This document shows positions 5,585 through 9,121 of a stretch of 9,121 nucleotides of DNA, piece by piece; position 1 is the first letter of the stretch; every line of letters starts with the position of its first letter. The position numbers and the translations under genes are program-made. This DNA is from JBFLXN01 sp040755715 [NCBI: Candidatus Edwardsbacteria bacterium] (GTDB lineage: Bacteria > Edwardsbacteria > AC1 > JBFLXN01). Where the stretch lies: contig JBFLXN010000114.1 of the NCBI GenBank assembly GCA_040755715.1, positions 1 to 9,121 of the forward strand, given 5' to 3'. The notes under the pieces were generated by a model. The model did not search any database. It was given only the letters and a program-made list of their open reading frames with translations, and had not been told where the DNA came from.

Positions 5585-5854
5585 CTATTCCTTTGAGGTA
5601 ACAGTATAAAGAATTACCTCAGTTTTCTCACCATTTATTTTTTCCGTCTTCGTTTGATAACTAACTTTTAGTTGAGTTTTGTGCTCGGGTTCTACCCCAC
5701 TATCATCCTTGACTGTCACTCTAACATATTGAGGAATGTGAATTGCCACCCTTTGTGTAGCACTTGCTGAATATTGTCCCCTTCTTACTTCTCCGGCAAA
5801 ACCAAAGGTAGAGAAACTCGTTATTATTAGTATTGCCAATCCTATCTTTTTCAT
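5585..5854 (-). CDS. Small exported protein of unknown function
   Basis: This 89-residue protein starts with a clear signal peptide: K2-K3, a hydrophobic core at about 4-17, and a likely signal-peptidase I site after G-F-A20. The ~69-residue mature part is rich in alternating Val/Ile/Thr (for example Q-R-V-A-I-H-I-P-Q-Y-V-R-V-T-V) and Lys/Glu, suggesting a small beta-sheet protein in the periplasm or outside. It has no Cys and no lipobox. I do not recognise a family. GGAGGT lies 7 nt before the ATG, a strong site. It follows the MarC-family gene by 98 nt on the same strand and faces mglA at its 3' end. It may be transcribed with its upstream neighbour or alone; no convincing promoter is visible. 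Confidence 0.75.
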   Translation of the reverse strand: MKKIGLAILIITSFSTFGFAGEVRRGQYSASATQRVAIHIPQYVRVTVKDDSGVEPEHKTQLKVSYQTKTEKINGEKTEVILYTVTSKE

Positions 5855-5952
5855 CTTGCTTACCTCCCACTATAAGAGATAAGCAAGTCAGATGCCTTTC
5901 TGCCATTACCCCTCTAGAATTATTTCGCCGGCATCTCTAACATTCTATCGCA

Positions 5953-6645
5953 TCACAACTTACAAAAGTAAGATTGACAAACGGAATCTATTACAATTAA
6001 GAATGGCTTACAGAAAAAAGTCATATTTTTGTGGCAATTGCCACCTAATATTTCTATCACTCCCTTTCTCACCATCATTACCGCATAGGCGCCCAAGAAT
6101 AGACTCATCACCTTGGCCAAGGCTTTAGTCCCATTAACTCCAAGAATTCTGGTAATCTTCTGCGCCTTGGAGAAGGTAAAACCAGCCAGAACAATATTGA
6201 TTAACATTGAAACTAAGGTTGGTATGAAACCATAAGTGCCGGTCAACATCAGACTTGCGGTCAAGAGGGCTGGTCCGGCAATCAGCGGCGTTCCTAATGG
6301 AACCACGCCAATCTCCAACCGATGTCCTCCTTTTTCCTTATATTCTTCCATCAAGATTTTGATTGAAAGTAAGAACAAAAGAATACCACCAGCAATTAAG
6401 AAATCATTAACGCTAATACCCATAATCCAGAAGAGAAATCTTCCCAAGAGAATAAACCCAATCGCAATTAAGGAGGCAGTCAGAATAGATTGATGAATAA
6501 TTTTTTTCTTAGCATCTTCTTTCAAGTTGGAGGTTAAGCTGAGGAAAATAGGCAGACTGCCAATTACATCCGTGGCAATAAAGATGGGAATAAAAGTCAA
6601 TAAATAATTTTTGAGATTAATTGCTAATCTAATTTGTTCAATCAT
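5953..6645 (-). CDS. MarC-family (UPF0056) integral membrane protein
   Basis: The 230-residue protein has about six hydrophobic segments (roughly residues 10-33, 50-70, 76-97, 115-135, 140-160, 180-198). Conserved family marks are F-I-A-T-D-V-I-G-S-L-P-I-F near the N-terminus and V-P-L-G-T-P-L-I-A-G-P-A in the middle, which covers the small-residue motif of MarC proteins. Their function is not settled; an early link to multiple antibiotic resistance was not upheld, and they are treated as possible transporters. The start lacks a clear ribosome site. The last ~25 residues, after I-E-I-L-G-G, hold three Cys and look unlike the usual end of the family (about 200-215 residues), so the tail may be a run-on after loss of the original stop. 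leuD lies 100 nt upstream. Confidence 0.85.
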   Translation of the reverse strand: MIEQIRLAINLKNYLLTFIPIFIATDVIGSLPIFLSLTSNLKEDAKKKIIHQSILTASLIAIGFILLGRFLFWIMGISVNDFLIAGGILLFLLSIKILMEEYKEKGGHRLEIGVVPLGTPLIAGPALLTASLMLTGTYGFIPTLVSMLINIVLAGFTFSKAQKITRILGVNGTKALAKVMSLFLGAYAVMMVRKGVIEILGGNCHKNMTFFCKPFLIVIDSVCQSYFCKL

Positions 6646-6668
6646 ATATTTGGTTGACCCAGTTTATT

Positions 6669-6709
6669 GAGTTTCCCCCCAAAGGCGGGTCAGCCTCTGG
6701 CTGAAACCC
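6669..6709 (-). repeat. Dispersed double-hairpin repeat, copy 2 (inverted)
   Basis: Read on the minus strand, it has GGGTTTCAG, then a perfect TCAGCC-AGA-GGCTGA hairpin (6690-6704), then CCGCC-TTT-GGGGG (one mismatch in the stem), then AAACTC. The order matches copy 1 at 211-258, but here the first hairpin is perfect and the second is decayed, the reverse of copy 1. It lies between leuD and the MarC gene. A further GAGTTT/AAACTC pair (6669-6674, 6740-6745) encloses the whole spacer. Confidence 0.7.
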
Positions 6710-6711
6710 GG

Positions 6712-6738
6712 CAAACCCAACAAACCCAACAAACCCAA
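6712..6738. repeat. 9-bp tandem repeat, three exact copies
   Basis: CAAACCCAA occurs three times without interruption (6712-6720, 6721-6729, 6730-6738), followed by a partial unit CAAAC. It directly joins the double-hairpin repeat and ends 8 nt before the leuD stop codon. Copy number would be prone to slippage. Confidence 0.85.
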
Positions 6739-6745
6739 CAAACTC

Positions 6746-7249
6746 TTATTTTTTAAGCTTTTTCTTTAGATGTGGAATCAATCCTCCGCTTTCCAGCATT
6801 TCCAGAACAAATGCCGGGAGCGGGATGGCTTTAATATTTTTACCGGTATTAAGATTCTTGACAATTCCTTCCCGGAGATTAACCTCTATTTCCTGCCCTT
6901 GTTCTACTTTTTTTGAAATCTCCGGACAGATGAGGATTGGCAATCCTAAATTGATAGCGTTGCGATAGTAAATGCGGGCAAAGGATTCGGCGACGACGGC
7001 AGCAAGGCCAAAGTTTTTCAGGCAGGCAGCCGCTTGTTCTCGGGAAGAGCCACAACCGAAGTATTTCCCAGCCACGATAATATCTCCGGCTTTGGCATCT
7101 TTCATGAAGTTTGGATAGACTACTTCAAAGCAATGTTTGGCGGATTCCTGTGGGTCAGTCACATTTAAAAATCTTCCAGGATAAATCACATCGGTATTAA
7201 CATCATTGCCGAATTTCCAGACTTTACCTTTGACTACAAATGATTCCAT
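6746..7249 (-). CDS. leuD: 3-isopropylmalate dehydratase small subunit (LeuD)
   Basis: LeuD is the swivelling small domain of isopropylmalate isomerase, which with LeuC interconverts 2- and 3-isopropylmalate in leucine synthesis. The 167-residue length fits the short LeuD type found with ~420-residue LeuC. It has N-T-D-V-I at 18-22, the substrate loop F27-L-N-V30, the G65-C-G-S-S-R-E71 motif that contacts substrate carboxylates, and Y-R-N-A-I-N-L-G-L-P. The loop is close to the Y-L-N-T of many bacterial LeuD and lacks the Arg of methanogen homoaconitase (Y-L-R-T, from memory), favouring isopropylmalate. AGGAGG at 7258-7263 is 8 nt before the ATG. leuC is upstream on the same strand, 329 nt away, an unusually wide gap. 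No leuA or leuB is in view. Confidence 0.92.
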   Translation of the reverse strand: MESFVVKGKVWKFGNDVNTDVIYPGRFLNVTDPQESAKHCFEVVYPNFMKDAKAGDIIVAGKYFGCGSSREQAAACLKNFGLAAVVAESFARIYYRNAINLGLPILICPEISKKVEQGQEIEVNLREGIVKNLNTGKNIKAIPLPAFVLEMLESGGLIPHLKKKLKK

Positions 7250-7311
7250 TTCTGCATCCTCCTAATCTTTGTCGGTGCGATTATACTGCTTTGTAACATA
7301 AATAAAACAGA

Positions 7312-7431
7312 TTACTGGCTAATAATAAGGCTTATTTCCCCTTTTTCATCTTCTAAATATAGTTTTTCAAGTTCCCTTGACCGACAAAATTCAGAAACTT
7401 CTAATGAAGACAAAGGTTTCTCATTTGTCAT
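7312..7431 (-). CDS. Possible 39-residue small protein between leuC and leuD
   Basis: An ATG at 7431 preceded by GAGGT five nt upstream opens a 39-codon frame ending in TAA at 7312. The predicted peptide begins MTNEKPLSSLEVSEF and is acidic (many Glu), with one Cys and a hydrophobic end L-I-I-S-Q. There is no signal peptide or recognisable domain. It sits in the wide leuC-leuD gap, so it would be transcribed with them. The good ribosome site is the main argument for it; the short length and lack of homologues I can recall argue against. It could also be a remnant of a longer gene or a leader-type peptide ahead of leuD, but it is not Leu-rich enough (5 of 39, not clustered) for a classical attenuator. 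Confidence 0.35.
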   Translation of the reverse strand: MTNEKPLSSLEVSEFCRSRELEKLYLEDEKGEISLIISQ

Positions 7432-7578
7432 TGATTACCTCTTTACAATTTTCTCATTTTATCCACCTAATCATAATAATTATGATTAGATAGCGTCTTT
7501 TACCTCTTTTTGAAAATTTTCTTTGTCTAAGAAAAAGGATTCAATAGGTTTCTTGTTCACTATACAGGGAACTTTACC
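7432..7578 (-). other. Rest of the leuC-leuD gap: weak GTG ORF and AT-rich spacer
   Basis: The whole gap (7250-7578) is 329 nt. Besides the 39-codon ORF and the palindrome at 7467-7489, this part holds a 24-codon frame from GTG at 7560 to TAA at 7486, starting NKKPIESFFLDKENF after the first residue. It has no ribosome site and is probably not a gene. Near leuD a TATAAT box (complement of 7280-7285) lies before its ribosome site, but without a good -35 box, so a separate leuD promoter is only a possibility. Confidence 0.3.
7467..7489. repeat. Perfect 10-bp AT-rich inverted repeat
   Basis: CTAATCATAA (7467-7476) and TTATGATTAG (7480-7489) are exact reverse complements around TAA. There is no T-run after it on either strand, so it does not look like a terminator. 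The symmetry fits a dimeric regulator's operator or a transcript-processing hairpin. Confidence 0.6.
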
Positions 7579-8838
7579 TCACTCCGGTTCGCTGATGATT
7601 CCTTTCAAGCTTGAGGCAGCTACTACCGCTGGCGAAGCTAAATAGACCTCTGATTCAGGACTACCCATCCTTCCCTGAAAGTTACGATTAGTAGTAGAAA
7701 TACATTTCTCCTGCGGCGCCAAAATCCCCTGATGCGCCCCGAGACAGGGCCCGCAACCTGGATTGATAATTACCCCCCCTGCTCTAATAAATACTTCTAA
7801 ATATCCCTTTTTCATTGCCTCCAGATAGACCTCCCAGGATGCAGGAATGATAATCAATCGGACACTTTCAGCAACCCTTTTCCCTTTGAGAATTTTGGCG
7901 GCATTTTCCAAGTCTTCTAATCTACCATTGGTGCAAGAACCAATCAATGTTTGGTCAATGGGTATTCCTTTCACTTCACTGATTGGTTTGACATTATCTA
8001 CTGCATGAGGACAAGCAATCTGCGGCGAAAGAGTAGAAACATCAATTTCTATGGTCTTCTCATAAATAGCATTGGCATCTGCTTTGATTACCTCAAACGG
8101 TTTGTTAGTTCTTGACTTCACAAATTTGACGGTCTTTTCATCTGGTGGCACAAAGGCGACTTTTGCTCCGGCTTCCATCGCCAGATTAGAAAGAACCATT
8201 CTTGAGGCTATACTCATTTCTGAGATTACTGGCCCGTAAAATTCTATTGCCTTATAATCAGCACCATCAGCCCCAATTTTACCGATGAGATAAAGAATCA
8301 AATCTTTGGCCCCGACCCATTTTTTAAATTTCCCGGTCACTACTATTTTGATGGTTTCTGGAACTTTCAGCCAGAGTTCACCAGTCGCCCAGACACCGGC
8401 CATTTCCGTGCCGCCAATGCCAGTGGCAAAAGCCCCAAAGGCACCATGCGTGGTAGTATGGGAATCGGTCCCCACAATTAACTCGCCAGGTCGGACATGG
8501 CCTTTTTCCGAAAGAATCTGGTGGCAAATGCCGACTTTCATATCATAGAAATTTTTGATTCCCTGTTCTTTGACAAAAGTCCGGACATTTCTGTGAGTAG
8601 CAGCGGTCTTTTCTGATTCGGGTGGAATGCGATGGTCAAACAGGATGACGATTCTTTCGGCATCCCATACTTTATCAACGCCGATTTGTCTAAAACTTTT
8701 CAAGACCACTTCGGTATTTTCGTGTGACATAGCCACACCTACCCTGGCATTCACAATCTCGCCTGGGCTTACTTCTTTCTTTCCGGAAACCTTGGCTAAG
8801 ATTTTCTCGGCGATGGTCATTTGTCTGCTAGTATTCAT
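7579..8838 (-). CDS. leuC: 3-isopropylmalate dehydratase large subunit (LeuC)
   Basis: LeuC is the [4Fe-4S] aconitase-type catalytic subunit of leucine synthesis and works with LeuD. The 419-residue length fits the short LeuC type. Cluster Cys residues are C302 (G-S-C-T-N-G-R), C362 and C365 (C-G-P-C-L-G-A-H); the 60- and 3-residue spacings equal those of E. coli LeuC. G-T-D-S-H-T-T-T-H-G-A-F-G and F-Q-G-R-M-G-S-P are also intact. The ATG at 8838 is chosen because it has AGGGGG just upstream; a GTG at 8865 would add nine residues with no family support and run into the upstream repeat-like stretch, and an ATG six codons downstream has no ribosome site. Homoaconitase (HacA) is the main alternative, since sequence alone separates these poorly. 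Confidence 0.92.
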   Translation of the reverse strand: MNTSRQMTIAEKILAKVSGKKEVSPGEIVNARVGVAMSHENTEVVLKSFRQIGVDKVWDAERIVILFDHRIPPESEKTAATHRNVRTFVKEQGIKNFYDMKVGICHQILSEKGHVRPGELIVGTDSHTTTHGAFGAFATGIGGTEMAGVWATGELWLKVPETIKIVVTGKFKKWVGAKDLILYLIGKIGADGADYKAIEFYGPVISEMSIASRMVLSNLAMEAGAKVAFVPPDEKTVKFVKSRTNKPFEVIKADANAIYEKTIEIDVSTLSPQIACPHAVDNVKPISEVKGIPIDQTLIGSCTNGRLEDLENAAKILKGKRVAESVRLIIIPASWEVYLEAMKKGYLEVFIRAGGVIINPGCGPCLGAHQGILAPQEKCISTTNRNFQGRMGSPESEVYLASPAVVAASSLKGIISEPE

Positions 8839-8902
8839 AATTCCCCCTGGCAAGATAACCCTCACTTCGTTCGGCTTTGCTCACTATAATCGTCATGTTC
8901 TT

Positions 8903-8932
8903 CATTACACATCAAACATTTCACATTACACA
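8903..8932. repeat. Two direct 9-bp repeats, 21 bp apart, upstream of leuC
   Basis: CATTACACA occurs at 8903-8911 and 8924-8932, two helical turns apart, with a related CATTTCACA-like sequence between them. The 166-nt divergent intergenic region (8839-9004) otherwise holds a GC-richer block (8861-8883) and no convincing promoter. The repeats could be binding sites for a regulator, or low-complexity drift. Confidence 0.4.
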
Positions 8933-9004
8933 ATTAGTTCTGGTAAATTCGTAGTAAGGTTTTTTCCTTGACGAACCCCAATTGCATTAGAAGGTAGTGG
9001 TTAT

Positions 9005-9121
9005 ATGCAAAATGAATTTGAGCAGTTTTCAGCGGCTCAAATTTCAATGAGATATTTTAAAAAACTTGAAAAATCTGATAAAGTCGGTATAATATCTAAT
9101 CATGAAAAAAAATTAATCAAA
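9005..9121 (+). CDS. 5' end of an unrecognised ORF (partial, cut by window end)
   Basis: An ATG at 9005 opens a frame that remains open for 39 codons to the window end. The peptide starts MQNEFEQFSAAQISMRYFKK, is Lys/Glu-rich and likely helical, with no signal peptide. AGAAGG lies about 10 nt upstream, an acceptable but not strong ribosome site. The frame is also open upstream to 8972, so a longer product with a non-ATG start cannot be excluded. It diverges from leuC. I do not recognise a family and would not assign a role. Confidence 0.4.
   Translation, partial: MQNEFEQFSAAQISMRYFKKLEKSDKVGIISNHEKKLIK

Noticed and set aside
5974-6002. Plus-strand promoter starting with TTGACA inside the 3' end of the MarC gene
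   Set aside because: The -35 box is perfect, but at 17-nt spacing the -10 position reads TTAAGA, a poor match, and no plus-strand gene follows.
6712-6738. CRISPR array or telomere-like repeat
   Set aside because: The 9-bp units are directly adjacent with no spacers and number only three, so this is a plain tandem repeat.
7312-7431. Leucine attenuator leader peptide before leuD
   Set aside because: The 39-residue frame has no Leu codon cluster, and no terminator/antiterminator pair is visible between it and leuD.
8306-8971. Plus-strand ORFs of 80 and 114 codons opposite leuC
   Set aside because: They lie antisense to a fully conserved LeuC sequence, show no family features and have no convincing ribosome sites.

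Overview
The window looks like chromosomal DNA from an AT-rich (roughly 40% G+C) free-living bacterium, probably of an uncultivated phylum. This guess rests on an MglA-type GTPase, an LeuC/LeuD pair of the ~419/~167-residue type, a DUF366-like gene beside queD, and several families of small GC-rich palindromic repeats, some of them inside genes. No gene fixes the taxon.

Positions 1-530 hold no complete gene. They contain the tail of a probable transposase gene with two direct end repeats, then a near-consensus sigma-70 promoter (159-187), then a ~258-bp structure bounded by 20-bp inverted repeats (19/20 match) that encloses three smaller hairpins. This structure forms most of the predicted 5' leader of the first operon.

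Positions 531-5551, plus strand, form one tightly packed gene string: galT-like nucleotidyltransferase, an 87-residue protein of unknown function, an AbiEii-like nucleotidyltransferase, glycogen synthase (glgA), queD, a DUF366-like gene and mglA. Five of the six junctions overlap or are under 25 nt. galT and glgA are a sensible sugar-nucleotide/glycogen pair. The AbiEii pair, which looks like a toxin-antitoxin module, sits between them. queD is a 7-deazaguanine enzyme, and mglA encodes a polarity/motility GTPase.

Two genes of this string carry GC-rich in-frame segments with no stop codon in any forward frame: 141 nt in glgA (67% G+C) and 78 nt in the DUF366-like gene (63% G+C). They share a 12-nt identical block. 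The second also carries a short hairpin resembling the intergenic repeat at 211-258, which itself has a homologue at 6669-6709. I read them as members of a gene-invading palindromic repeat system, comparable in concept to Rickettsia palindromic elements. This is the most interesting feature of the window.

Positions 5585-8838, minus strand, read leuC, a 329-nt gap with one or two tiny ORFs and a perfect AT-rich palindrome, leuD, a repeat-filled 100-nt spacer, a MarC-family membrane protein and a small exported protein. leuC and leuD form the isopropylmalate isomerase of leucine synthesis. A divergent partial ORF of unknown function starts at 9005 and runs off the end.
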